A stretch of DNA of 64,000 nt from Acinetobacter calcoaceticus ANC 3811. GTDB lineage: Bacteria; Pseudomonadota; Gammaproteobacteria; Pseudomonadales; Moraxellaceae. Both the position numbers and the translations under genes were made by a program. The DNA is taken from contig NZ_KB976986.1 in the NCBI RefSeq assembly GCF_000399665.1, forward strand, positions 3,218,733-3,282,732. The letters run 5' to 3'. Every line of letters begins with the position of its first letter. The first letter of the stretch is position 1. Below are positions 35,524-43,315 of the stretch, one piece after another. A model generated the notes under the pieces. The model was not told the origin of the DNA and ran no database searches. It worked only from the letters and a program-made list of their open reading frames with translations.

Positions 35524-35644
35524 AAATGGCGTAATGAAAGTGCCTAATTTAAATAGTATTGTAAGGGACTTTTGTTTCAGAGAATTGTGATTTATAGAAC
35601 TAACTCATATTATATAATTAGTTAATTATTAAAGAATTTTAAAA

Positions 35645-36388
35645 ATGATTAAATCTATTATTTCAGGTTGCGCGGTTCTGACACTTTCGGCTTTGGCGGT
35701 CACGCATGCAGAGTTTTCTTTTGAACAAGAGCTACAGCAAAGCTGTAATAAAGTGAAGCAATACGCGAGCTTGGGTAAGAAAAACTACGACCAAAAACAA
35801 TATAAAAAGGCGCTCGAAAATTTCCAGAACCAAGCCTCTTGGACTGCATTTTGTAAGGCCAATGCAGATGAAACGACAGTTAAATTTACCGACCGTGATG
35901 TGGAAGTTGCCAACAATAATGTGGGCTTAGCCTATGCCAAATTGGGTCAGCCACTTTGGGCAAGGTCGTGGTTTATGCTCGATGAAAAATCAAAATCGAG
36001 CCAGTTTAACCTTAAGCAATTACCAACACCTAAAGCCTCAAATGATTTGTCAGGCGAATATGTGCGTTACTCAGGTTTTGGTGAGTGGGATCACATCACG
36101 GTAAAACGTGAGAAGGGCCAATATGCAATCAGCTATGCTGGTTTATATATGGGACTTAGAAGCTTAATTTATGGTCCAAATATGGGTGAGTTCGATACCA
36201 AAATGCCGAGTAGTAAAAAGCAAACAGTCTATAAAAATGAAGACTGCCGAATTCAGCTCGATTTTAAAACCAACGCGAAATTAGGAAATTATATTCAAGC
36301 CAAACAAAATGAAGGTGAGTCAGGTTGTGGCTTTGGACATAACGTTTATGCAGACGGAACTTATTTAAAAGTTGAGTCTGGAAAATAA
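35645..36388 (+). CDS. Hypothetical secreted protein with TPR-like N-terminal part
   Basis: A 247-residue protein with a signal peptide (MIKSIISGCAVLTLSALAVTHA). The next 100 residues look helical with a TPR-like repeat (YASLGKKNYDQKQYKKALENFQNQ ... NNNVGLAYAKLGQPLWARSWFML). A beta-rich C-terminal half begins at about LSGEYVRYSGFGEWDHITV. Function unknown. It is followed 21 bases later by another secreted protein with a similar EW/W-rich beta domain, probably in one operon. Confidence 0.75.
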   Translation: MIKSIISGCAVLTLSALAVTHAEFSFEQELQQSCNKVKQYASLGKKNYDQKQYKKALENFQNQASWTAFCKANADETTVKFTDRDVEVANNNVGLAYAKLGQPLWARSWFMLDEKSKSSQFNLKQLPTPKASNDLSGEYVRYSGFGEWDHITVKREKGQYAISYAGLYMGLRSLIYGPNMGEFDTKMPSSKKQTVYKNEDCRIQLDFKTNAKLGNYIQAKQNEGESGCGFGHNVYADGTYLKVESGK

Positions 36389-36409
36389 AACTAAAAAACA
36401 GGGAATTGA

Positions 36410-36802
36410 ATGATGAATATATTTGCACGGTTGCTACTCGTTTTTACAATTGCGATTTCATCTCAAATTTACGCCGAGCCAACCAGTACATGCAAAGAAG
36501 TGAAATTCCAAAAAGCCGATGAGGCGTGGAGTGGGCACTATTATTTAAATGGCGTGATGGAGGTTGGTTCGGAACTTTTACTTCAGCCAGACGGTAAGTT
36601 TAAATGGATGTTGGCTTATGGCGCTTTAGACCAATATGCCGAAGGGACTTGGTGGAAAAATGGTGACTGTATTGGTTTAAAACCAGATCCGAAATTTAAA
36701 AAGGATTTAAGTATATTTCCAGAAAGTCTGACGATTTCGGACAAATCGCTGGACGTGACTTGGAATGATGGTCGTCAGCAGGGCAGTTATAGCAAAGACT
36801 AA
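36410..36802 (+). CDS. Hypothetical secreted beta-rich protein
   Basis: A 130-residue protein with a signal peptide (IFARLLLVFTIAISSQIYA, cleavage before EPTSTC). The mature domain reads WSGHYYLNGVMEVGSELLL...GKFKWMLAYGALDQYAEGTW, a pattern typical of small lipocalin-like or META-like beta-barrels that report an excess over baseline. AGGGA precedes two tandem ATGs. Probably co-transcribed with the gene before it; function unknown. Confidence 0.75.
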   Translation: MMNIFARLLLVFTIAISSQIYAEPTSTCKEVKFQKADEAWSGHYYLNGVMEVGSELLLQPDGKFKWMLAYGALDQYAEGTWWKNGDCIGLKPDPKFKKDLSIFPESLTISDKSLDVTWNDGRQQGSYSKD

Positions 36803-36805
36803 ATT

Positions 36806-36836
36806 AAAAAAGTCCGACACTGAGTCGGACTTTTTT
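36806..36836. terminator. Bidirectional intrinsic terminator
   Basis: AAAGTCCGAC-ACTGA-GTCGGACTTT with A and T runs, between convergent genes. Confidence 0.93.
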
Positions 36837-36848
36837 ATGACTTATATT

Positions 36849-37850
36849 TTAGTGATTCACCGCAGCAAGTTGCTCGGCGTTATAGCGCGCACCCATGTTT
36901 GGATATCTTGCAATAATCGTGTCGATTTCTGCCAAATCTGCGGCTGTTAATTCAAGGTCTACAGCACCCGCATTTTCAACAAGACGTTCGATTTTACGCG
37001 TACCCGGAATTGGAATAATGTCGTCACCTTGCGCCAAGATCCAAGCCAAAGCCAGTTGAGCCGCTGTTGCATTTTTGCTTTGAGCAAAGTCGCTAAATGC
37101 TTGCGCCAAGCTTTGGTTATTTTTCCAGTTATCGCCTTGATAGCGTGGTAACTGACGACGGAAATCACTTTCGTCTAGGCTGCTCACATCAAGCGTATTG
37201 GTGATTAAACCACGCGATAACGGAGAATACGGCACTAGGCTAATACCTAACTCACGAATGGTTTGAAAGTGAGTATCTTCCAGCTCGCGAGTAAGCAATG
37301 AATATTCATGTTGAACCGCTGCAATCGGGTGAATCGCATGCGCTTTACGAATGGTTTCAGCCGATGCTTCACTGAGTCCTAAATAACGAACTTTACCTTG
37401 TTTCACCAAGTCAGCCATTGCGCCAATGGTGTCTTCAACTGGAATATTTGGATCAATGCGGTGTGCATAATACAAATCAATTACGTCTGTATTTAAGCGT
37501 TTTAAACTGTTTTCGACCGCAACTTTAATCCACTCTGGCGAACCATCGATATAAGACTCTAAAGAGTTTTGTGGGTTAAGGTTGTCTTCTTTATAACGAA
37601 AGCCAAATTTGGTCGCCAAGAACACTTTGTCGCGATGTTTTTCTAAAACTTTTGAGAGCAACACTTCATTTGCGCCGTTGCCGTACATGTCGGCGGTGTC
37701 CCAAAAGTTAATGCCGAGGTCTAATGACTTTTCTAGAGTGGCAATGCTTTGTGTGTCGTCTGAGGCACCATAGGCAAAGCTCATTCCCATGCAACCTAAA
37801 CCAAGTGCTGATACTTTTTCGCCTGTTTGTCCTAAAGTTCTATATTTCAT
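36849..37850 (-). CDS. Aldo/keto reductase
   Basis: A TIM-barrel aldo/keto reductase of 333 residues. The Asp-Tyr pair is in FWDTADMYGNGANE, the Lys in VFLATKFG and the His in LYYAHRID. The C-terminal cofactor segment IPIPGTRKIERLVENAGA is intact. It reduces aldehydes or ketones with NAD(P)H. The AraC-family gene just upstream on the same strand may control it. Confidence 0.93.
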   Translation of the reverse strand: MKYRTLGQTGEKVSALGLGCMGMSFAYGASDDTQSIATLEKSLDLGINFWDTADMYGNGANEVLLSKVLEKHRDKVFLATKFGFRYKEDNLNPQNSLESYIDGSPEWIKVAVENSLKRLNTDVIDLYYAHRIDPNIPVEDTIGAMADLVKQGKVRYLGLSEASAETIRKAHAIHPIAAVQHEYSLLTRELEDTHFQTIRELGISLVPYSPLSRGLITNTLDVSSLDESDFRRQLPRYQGDNWKNNQSLAQAFSDFAQSKNATAAQLALAWILAQGDDIIPIPGTRKIERLVENAGAVDLELTAADLAEIDTIIARYPNMGARYNAEQLAAVNH

Positions 37851-37961
37851 TTTTCACACTCTTTTTGCAAAATCACTTGAGTAGAAAAACTATAAAATGC
37901 TTTGGCTCAAACTGACGTATAACATTCAAACCAATAATTATAAAATTCAAACAATCTGTTT

Positions 37962-38864
37962 TTAGGCCACACAATCTTCTCGGAACTTCTTAGGCGAAAA
38001 ACCCGTATTTTTCTTAAAGAAGTTGGTGAAATACGCTGAATATTCAAAGCCTAAGCTATAGGCAACTTCAGAAATATTCCAACTGGTGTGTTGTAGCAGC
38101 GCTTTGGCTTCTTGCGTAATGCGCGAGCTAATATGCTCAGAGGTGGTTTTTCCTGTAGCTTCTTTTACCGCTCGGTTTAAATGGTTTACATGCACTGACA
38201 AGCCATAGGCATAGTCATTTGCAGTTTTGAGTTTAAGCTGAAAATGGGGCGAGTCGATGGGGAACTGGCGCTCTAATAATTCAAAGAACAAATGGCAAAT
38301 CCGAACCGCAGCATTACTATGTTTTTCAAACTGTTGGGTCGGTTGCATTTTCATGGCTTCATGCACAATCAGGTGCAAATAGTTTCTTAAAACATTGTAT
38401 TTATGAATATAGTCTGAATTTATTTCAGTCATCATCTTTTTGAAAATAAATGAAATTTCTTCAACTTGTTGGTCGTTTAAAAAATATAGCGGGTCGCCGT
38501 CGACTTTAAAAAGCGGCGAGTCTTTTAAAAAGCTTTGTCTCGATTCTTGGTTTACAAACTCTTCGGTAAATAGACAAAACCAGCCTGCCTGTTCGGGCGA
38601 ATTAATTTCCCAAGCGTAGGGAACCATCGGGTTTGAAAACAGTAAAGCAGGGCGGTCTACCCGAATCCAGCGGTTAGCATAATGAAGTTCGCCTGTGCCT
38701 AAAACCAGTGAAATTTTATAATAATCGCGGCGGCTATAAGGCGTGAGAAACGAGCAGGCATCACGTTGGAACACGTTAAAATGTCCAAACGAAGTCGATG
38801 GAACCGAGTAATCGCTATCTCTGGTTAAAGAAAAGCGTCGATAAAAATCATGTATGATTTCCAT
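37962..38864 (-). CDS. AraC-family transcriptional regulator
   Basis: About 300 residues, with an N-terminal cupin-like sensor (FNVFQRDACSFLTPYSRRDYYKI...) and a C-terminal double HTH (LSVHVNHLNRAVKEATGKTTSEHI...ISEVAYSLGFEYSAYFTNFFKKNTGFSPKKFR). The ATG at 38864 (MEIIHDFYRRF) has AGGC about 8 bases upstream and is preferred to longer in-frame starts up to 38912. It lies 111 bases upstream of the aldo/keto reductase. Confidence 0.88.
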   Translation of the reverse strand: MEIIHDFYRRFSLTRDSDYSVPSTSFGHFNVFQRDACSFLTPYSRRDYYKISLVLGTGELHYANRWIRVDRPALLFSNPMVPYAWEINSPEQAGWFCLFTEEFVNQESRQSFLKDSPLFKVDGDPLYFLNDQQVEEISFIFKKMMTEINSDYIHKYNVLRNYLHLIVHEAMKMQPTQQFEKHSNAAVRICHLFFELLERQFPIDSPHFQLKLKTANDYAYGLSVHVNHLNRAVKEATGKTTSEHISSRITQEAKALLQHTSWNISEVAYSLGFEYSAYFTNFFKKNTGFSPKKFREDCVA

Positions 38865-39077
38865 GTCTTTGCCTGCATGCGTCATTAATTTGTTTAAAGT
38901 TATAAAATTCAAACTTTATTTACTGTAGCTTTTATTTATGGCGGGATCAATCGGGTCATTTAAACAGTTTTGAAAATGAATGATAAATTAATAATGAAAT
39001 AACCAGACAAACTAAACTTTAAGAAAATATATTCTTTAATCACTATGCCAATGAAAAATAAAAATAATCATTTATGA

Positions 39078-39635
39078 ATGAATAGCCAATATCACATTGA
39101 CACTCAAAAACGTGCGGATTATCCTTTGCCTGCTGGCCTACATTGCCAGTCGGTCTTAGCAGGCCGCGGTACAGATTACATCAGATTTATTCCTTCTGAG
39201 GGAGAGGTCTGTTTGTATTCAACTCGTCTCCCTCACGTTGCGGTAGGGCGGAGGGGGGACACCTTCGGGTGTGCTGGTTCTGTACCCAGTCTGCTAACCC
39301 CCTTTCGTTCTGCCACCATCTTTTAGCAGAGATAGGCAGAATCCTTATTTGTACAGGAATCCGTCATATGCGTACTATTTCATCTCTCTCATTGGCAACC
39401 ATTGCCAAAATCTTTGACTCGATACTCAACTGGTCTTTAAAACGGTTTAACCGACTCTAGGTCTTAAGCCATAGGTCATTACGACTAAAAAATCATAGCA
39501 ACAATAAAACCTGAGATAGGCGAGCACACCATTTTTGTGCGGCTTTTGCATGCCTGTATTTAGCGCTCAATTTAAGAGTGACGGCATTTCTATCTCTTTT
39601 ACATACAACAAAAAATTATTTTAAACGGTATAAAA
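39078..39635 (+). ncRNA. Highly structured phage C4/P4-like leader region
   Basis: Three folded blocks follow each other. At 39128-39164, GCCTGCT/AGCAGGC encloses TGGC-CTACATT-GCCA. At 39197-39235 there is a perfect 9-bp stem, TGAGGGAGA/TCTCCCTCA. At 39242-39314 an outer GGTAG/CTGCC and inner GGGGG/CCCCC stem enclose two hairpins, ACACC-TTCG-GGTGT and CTGG...CCAG. The GC content is clearly above the surroundings. The sequence style (GGCGGAGGGGGGACACC...) recalls the C4 antisense RNA/ash region of P1- and P4-like phages. An 82-codon frame (39078-39326) runs across it but is probably not a conventional protein. The region leads into a TetR gene. Confidence 0.55.
39368..39460 (+). CDS. Possible 30-residue small protein or leader peptide
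   Basis: An ATG 9 bases after AGGA opens a 30-codon frame, MRTISSLSLATIAKIFDSIL followed by NWSLKRFNRL. It is an amphipathic helix with a basic C-terminus, located just 3' of the structured RNA blocks and upstream of the TetR gene. The ribosome-binding site is good, which is the main reason to list it. It could be a leader peptide or a small membrane-active peptide; no family is recognised with confidence. Confidence 0.45.
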   Translation: MRTISSLSLATIAKIFDSILNWSLKRFNRL

Positions 39636-40184
39636 ATGCCAAATTTAGAAGCTTCATTTAGAGCATTAAGCGTGCTCCACACAGCAAAAGGTTTATTTAA
39701 ACAACATGGGTTTCATATCGGTATAGATCGAATTATTGAGGAAGCCAAAATTCCCAAAGCCACTTTTTATAACTATTTTCACTCAAAAGAAAGGCTCATT
39801 CAGATGAGCTTAACTTTTCAAATAGATGCCTTAAAACATGAGGTGTTTTCAATTATTCATTCGTACCATGAACTCATGGCATTCGATAAGCTCAAGAAAA
39901 TTTACCTCTTACATGCAAAATTAGAGGGCTTTTATCGTTTGCCATTTAAAGCCATTTTTGAAATTGAAAAGATCTATCCAGCAGCTTATAAACTCGTCAT
40001 TGACTATCGAAACTGGTTCATTAAAGAAATTCTTAAACTGCTTTTAACTGTAAAAACGACTGCTACAGTTGAAGACGCACACATGTTTTTATTTGTGATT
40101 GATGGGGCCATGGTTCAGCTTTTGGGGACCAATAACACCGATGAAAGGGATGCATTACTCGAATATTTTTTAAGTCGGGTTTGA
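39636..40184 (+). CDS. TetR-family regulator downstream of the structured leader
   Basis: A 182-residue TetR protein with the HTH AKGLFKQHGFHIGIDRIIEEAKIPKATFYNYFHSKERLI. The ligand domain is short and of a kind I associate with accessory elements, plasmids and prophages in Acinetobacter. It has no divergent partner; instead about 560 bases of structured leader precede it. Target unknown. It ends at a terminator at 40192-40218. Confidence 0.85.
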   Translation: MPNLEASFRALSVLHTAKGLFKQHGFHIGIDRIIEEAKIPKATFYNYFHSKERLIQMSLTFQIDALKHEVFSIIHSYHELMAFDKLKKIYLLHAKLEGFYRLPFKAIFEIEKIYPAAYKLVIDYRNWFIKEILKLLLTVKTTATVEDAHMFLFVIDGAMVQLLGTNNTDERDALLEYFLSRV

Positions 40185-40191
40185 TGGGGGG

Positions 40192-40218
40192 AAGGCCTGA
40201 CGGGAGTTAGGCTTTTTT
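40192..40218 (+). terminator. Intrinsic terminator of the TetR gene
   Basis: AAGGCCTGAC-GGGA-GTTAGGCTT (one bulge) followed by a T-run. Confidence 0.7.
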
Positions 40219-40253
40219 AGTAAAAGATTCATCTGAAAATTGAAATTAAATGA

Positions 40254-40781
40254 TTATTGAATGGAAAGCTTATCCATTGTTCTACATGGACGTATTAAGA
40301 AATCAGTCATTCCTTTATTCTTTAAGATTTCTTGCCGAGTATATGGATATATTCTTACGTTAAATTTTATATTTTTACCTTTTAGAGGACATAGTACATA
40401 AATTTTATTTGGCTCAGTATTAAACTGAGGTAATTTAAAGGTTATCTCTTCTATTCTAAGGAGATTTATATTTGGTATATAACCTTTAATAATTAATATA
40501 TAAGTAGTGATATTTTGTTCTCCTGGTAATACTTGAAGCATATATTTGCTACCGAAGGTTGGTACTCTTTCAGCTACTTTTATATTGTTTATTTCAGTAA
40601 TTTCGGTTTGTCCTACTTTTTTATATGTTTGTGCTGTTTCCATCCAATCAATATAAATTAGTGAAAAATCAGATTCATCTTTATTTTCATTTCCTGAATA
40701 CATCTTAGTTGGTCTAAATTGAGGTTTAAAACCACACCCACAAAGTAAAACTATTAAAAATATATAGGTTGAAAATTTCAT
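40254..40781 (-). CDS. Hypothetical lipoprotein
   Basis: A protein of about 175 residues with a lipoprotein signal, MKFSTYIFLIVLLCGCGF, in which the lipobox Cys is in LLCGC. The rest is beta-rich with no recognised domain (SLIYIDWMETAQTYKKVGQTEI...). The DNA is AT-rich, more so than most of the window, which supports acquisition. The ATG at 40781 gives the clean lipoprotein signal; five residues upstream are ignored. Confidence 0.72.
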   Translation of the reverse strand: MKFSTYIFLIVLLCGCGFKPQFRPTKMYSGNENKDESDFSLIYIDWMETAQTYKKVGQTEITEINNIKVAERVPTFGSKYMLQVLPGEQNITTYILIIKGYIPNINLLRIEEITFKLPQFNTEPNKIYVLCPLKGKNIKFNVRIYPYTRQEILKNKGMTDFLIRPCRTMDKLSIQ

Positions 40782-40901
40782 ATTTATTAATATCATAATG
40801 TTAATATTTTATAGTTTATCAGAGATAATTAAATTATTTTATATTTAAGTTTTTAATTCAGATATTCTATTTTTTATCAAAACTAAGATGATTTATAAGA
40901 A

Positions 40902-40935
40902 ATCAAAGACTATCCTTTTTCTGATAGTCTTTGAT
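40902..40935. terminator. Strong hairpin, probable terminator
   Basis: ATCAAAGACTATC and GATAGTCTTTGAT are perfect 13-bp arms around an 8-base loop, next to the stop of the gene at 40944. Flanking T-runs are weak. Confidence 0.6.
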
Positions 40936-40943
40936 GCTAATTT

Positions 40944-41162
40944 TTAGCTTTCACTCAAAACCAACTCTTTAATTTTTACTGCCTTCTCGAAGTGATCTAG
41001 CTTATGGTCAATAATCCACCAATGCGCTGCTTCCATCAGTAACTCAGGGTTATCATTTTTATTTTTAAAAAAAGCGTAAAAAGACAGACCAACATTGTCT
41101 CCCTTCTTTTCAATTTTATCGTCGCATCCCTTAATAAACATTTCTCTTAATTCATTTCTCAT
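40944..41162 (-). CDS. Hypothetical small soluble protein
   Basis: About 72 residues, charged and helical (MRNELREMFIKGCDDKIEKKGD...AHWWIIDHKLDHFEKAVKIKELVL), with no membrane segment. It follows the HxlR gene on the same strand with 27 bases between, so it may be part of that operon. Start at ATG 41162 or GTG 41174. Function unknown. Confidence 0.6.
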   Translation of the reverse strand: MRNELREMFIKGCDDKIEKKGDNVGLSFYAFFKNKNDNPELLMEAAHWWIIDHKLDHFEKAVKIKELVLSES

Positions 41163-41189
41163 ATTTAGTATCACTTCAAGTCTATAAAA

Positions 41190-41525
41190 CTAAGACGATT
41201 TATTACGCTCGCCCCAATCGCACATTATATCTAACAATGGAATTAAAGATTGGCCTCTTTCCGAAAGGCGATACTCAACCTTTGGCGGAATTTGAGGATA
41301 TTCCTTGCGAATAATAAGCTGGTCTCTTTCCAATTCTTTAAGTGTATTGCTGAGTGTTCTAAATGAAATATTGCCAATGCAGCGTTGCATCTCATTAAAA
41401 CGCATGACATTTTTTTCATACAGCCAATACATAATAATCATTTTATATTTGCCATTAATTAAAGAAAGAGTGTAGCCAAAACCTGTCTCTTCTAATGGCG
41501 TATGTGATGGAACGCATTCAGTCAT
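41190..41525 (-). CDS. HxlR-family (MarR-like) transcriptional regulator
   Basis: A 111-residue winged-helix protein with the HxlR pattern LSLINGKYKMIIMYWLYE...MRFNEMQRCIGNISFRTLSNTLKELERDQLI...YPQIPPKVEYRLSERGQSL. A Cys at residue 4 lies where YodB-type HxlR regulators carry their redox-sensing Cys near the N-terminus. It is divergent from a flavodoxin-fold quinone-reductase-like enzyme, the same partner as in YodB-type systems, so a thiol or quinone stress switch is a reasonable inference. A dyad lies 14 bases upstream. Confidence 0.88.
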   Translation of the reverse strand: MTECVPSHTPLEETGFGYTLSLINGKYKMIIMYWLYEKNVMRFNEMQRCIGNISFRTLSNTLKELERDQLIIRKEYPQIPPKVEYRLSERGQSLIPLLDIMCDWGERNKSS

Positions 41526-41538
41526 TTTTAAAATCTAC

Positions 41539-41556
41539 ACTATCTTTTAGTATAGT
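41539..41556. promoter_or_regulatory. Probable HxlR operator
   Basis: ACTAT-CTTTTAGT-ATAGT is an inverted repeat in the HxlR/oxidoreductase divergent region, of the TACTAT/ATAGTA type typical for HxlR-family sites. Confidence 0.5.
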
Positions 41557-41641
41557 ATATAACATAAATTACCGTACTTATATTTAGGAAAGCACACTTC
41601 TATAATCGATTTATCTACTTTCCGATAAGAGTGTTTTCATA

Positions 41642-42199
41642 ATGAAAAAGACATTAGTCATTGTTACCCATCCCCACATAGACCAGTCTGTTGTAAATAA
41701 AAGATGGGTAGAGGAACTAGAAAAATATCCAGACCAATTTACAGTTCACCAAATTTATCAAGCCTACCCAGATGGGGTAATTGATGTTGCCAAAGAGCAA
41801 GCACTGGTCGAAGAACACGAAAATTTAGTATTCCAATTCCCTGTGTATTGGTTTAACTGCCCGCCACTTTTGAAACAATGGCTTGATGAGGTTTTGACTT
41901 ATGGTTGGGCGTATGGCTCAAAAGGCGACAAGCTTAAAAATAAAAAGTTTATATTGGCTGTATCTGCTGGTGTGAAAGAAAAGGTTTATTCAGAGTATGG
42001 TGGATATAACCTTTCTTTAGAGCAGATTTTTACTCCATTTAAGCTAACAGCTTTATATGTTGGGGCGGACTATCAACCACTTCATGCATTTTATGGTTTA
42101 GACACAAACCCTTCAGAAGATGACGATGTTCCGACTCACCAAGACATAGCGGATAATGCGGTGCAGTATGTTCAGAAGTTATTAGCGTTGTCTGAGTAG
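41642..42199 (+). CDS. NAD(P)H oxidoreductase, flavodoxin fold (KefF/MdaB-like)
   Basis: A 185-residue flavoprotein. It starts with the FMN/FAD-binding LVIVTHPHIDQSVVNKRW and contains FQFPVYWFNCPPLLKQWLDEVL and WAYGSKGDKLKNKK, the hallmark motifs of the NQO1/KefF/MdaB group of quinone reductases. Expected to reduce quinones or nitro compounds by two electrons. Probably controlled by the divergent HxlR protein. Confidence 0.9.
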   Translation: MKKTLVIVTHPHIDQSVVNKRWVEELEKYPDQFTVHQIYQAYPDGVIDVAKEQALVEEHENLVFQFPVYWFNCPPLLKQWLDEVLTYGWAYGSKGDKLKNKKFILAVSAGVKEKVYSEYGGYNLSLEQIFTPFKLTALYVGADYQPLHAFYGLDTNPSEDDDVPTHQDIADNAVQYVQKLLALSE

Positions 42200-42212
42200 G
42201 TTTAAAGAAGGA

Positions 42213-42240
42213 AGGCCTGAACGTAAGGTTTGGGTCTTTA
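42213..42240 (+). terminator. Probable terminator
   Basis: AGGCCTGAAC-GTAAG-GTTTGGGTCT pairs throughout with G-U wobbles and is followed by TT. Confidence 0.5.
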
Positions 42241-42357
42241 ATAATTCTATTTCTAAGAGAAGTTGGACATTTTAGGTAAGAATAGTAGAGTAGATTTTTA
42301 ACATATTATTTTAGTTATTTATTTAACACAGCATTTTAAAATTAGAAAGGGAGCCAA

Positions 42358-42816
42358 ATGCTAAAGTCTAGAATCTTTATAATTATTGGACTGCTTCTTG
42401 CTGGACTATGTTTATTTGCAGCCTTTGAAGCATACGAGAAAAAGGTTAATTCTGAAAAAGAACAGGCTAGGAAAACTGTCATTTCCTTTTTTAATTCACT
42501 TTCTAATGGAGATTCAGCCACAGCATATAAATATGTTTGGTCAGGCGAGAAATCAAACATTCGAAGTGATGAAATAGCTTATGTCTATAAAGACTCCAAA
42601 GTTCTAGAAGTGCTAAAAGTTCGTTACGACTCACCAAAAAATAGACCTGACTACTATCAACAATTTTATAAAATGATTTCAGTCGCCATAAAGATAAAAA
42701 CAGTACATGCGGAAGTTGCTGGTGATCCTACGGGAAACTATATTTTGTTTGTAACTGTTGTACAAAAAGATCCGAAATCTAATTGGCTCATTACTGAGTT
42801 CGGCAGCGGGCCTTAA
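42358..42816 (+). CDS. Hypothetical membrane-anchored protein
   Basis: A 152-residue protein with an N-terminal helix (IFIIIGLLLAGLCLFAAFEA) and a soluble alpha+beta domain that reads like an NTF2/DUF4878-like fold (ARKTVISFFNSLSNGDSATAYKYVW). Probably anchored in the inner membrane facing the periplasm. Function unknown. Confidence 0.68.
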   Translation: MLKSRIFIIIGLLLAGLCLFAAFEAYEKKVNSEKEQARKTVISFFNSLSNGDSATAYKYVWSGEKSNIRSDEIAYVYKDSKVLEVLKVRYDSPKNRPDYYQQFYKMISVAIKIKTVHAEVAGDPTGNYILFVTVVQKDPKSNWLITEFGSGP

Positions 42817-42897
42817 GAGGAAATATTTCTAAATCATTTGCAAAAACCAATTTTATCTATAAGTTGAAAATACAATAATACGTCTTTGGAAAAAATT

Positions 42898-43239
42898 ATG
42901 AATATCGCGCCTTTTCCATTTCAAATTACAAACTGGGAAGAAGTTGAAGTCACTGAATATAGCGGTGAAACTGGAAAAGCTTATTGGAAAACTCAATTTT
43001 TTGGTGAAGAAACAAATAAAATTAGAGTAAGACTTGTCGAGTACTCAGCGAATTACTTAGCGGACCATTGGTGTGAAAAAGGGCACATATTATTTTGCCT
43101 AGAAGGGGAGCTAGAAAGTAGATTGAAAGATGGTCGAACATTTACTTTAACTTCAGGAATGAGTTATCAAGTAGGAGATAATTCCGAGCCACATCAGTCT
43201 TTTAGCCTAAATGGTGCGAAGTTACTTATAGTTGATTAG
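42898..43239 (+). CDS. Small cupin-fold protein (DHCW-motif type)
   Basis: A 113-residue single cupin domain. The segment YLADHWCEKGHILFCLEGELE holds the His-Trp-Cys cluster and the Gly-His pair that would bind a metal, and SYQVGDNSEPHQSF supplies the last His. It matches the family annotated as DHCW-motif cupin proteins; activity unknown. The ATG at 42898 is preferred to the TTG at 42886. Confidence 0.78.
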   Translation: MNIAPFPFQITNWEEVEVTEYSGETGKAYWKTQFFGEETNKIRVRLVEYSANYLADHWCEKGHILFCLEGELESRLKDGRTFTLTSGMSYQVGDNSEPHQSFSLNGAKLLIVD

Positions 43240-43315
43240 ATTGATTTTATTTAGATTTGATGTAAGAAACTCAATAAAAGATAGGGATAGAAATTTCTAT
43301 CCCGAATCCAACACC

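Larger units (their letters stand above)
35158..35644. other. AT-rich gap with orphan terminator-like hairpin and hydrophobic mini-ORF
   Basis: A 487-base region. It holds a 38-codon plus-strand frame (35182-35298) and a plus-strand terminator-like hairpin (35490-35523). The promoter of the minus-strand desaturase and that of the plus-strand secreted protein must also be here. I see no other gene. Confidence 0.5.

Noticed and set aside
39078..39326. 82-codon ORF overlapping the structured RNA region
   Set aside because: The frame runs through several strong stems and its composition follows the RNA structure. I treat it as a by-product of the RNA element rather than a protein, although frames of this type are often annotated in phage-like regions.
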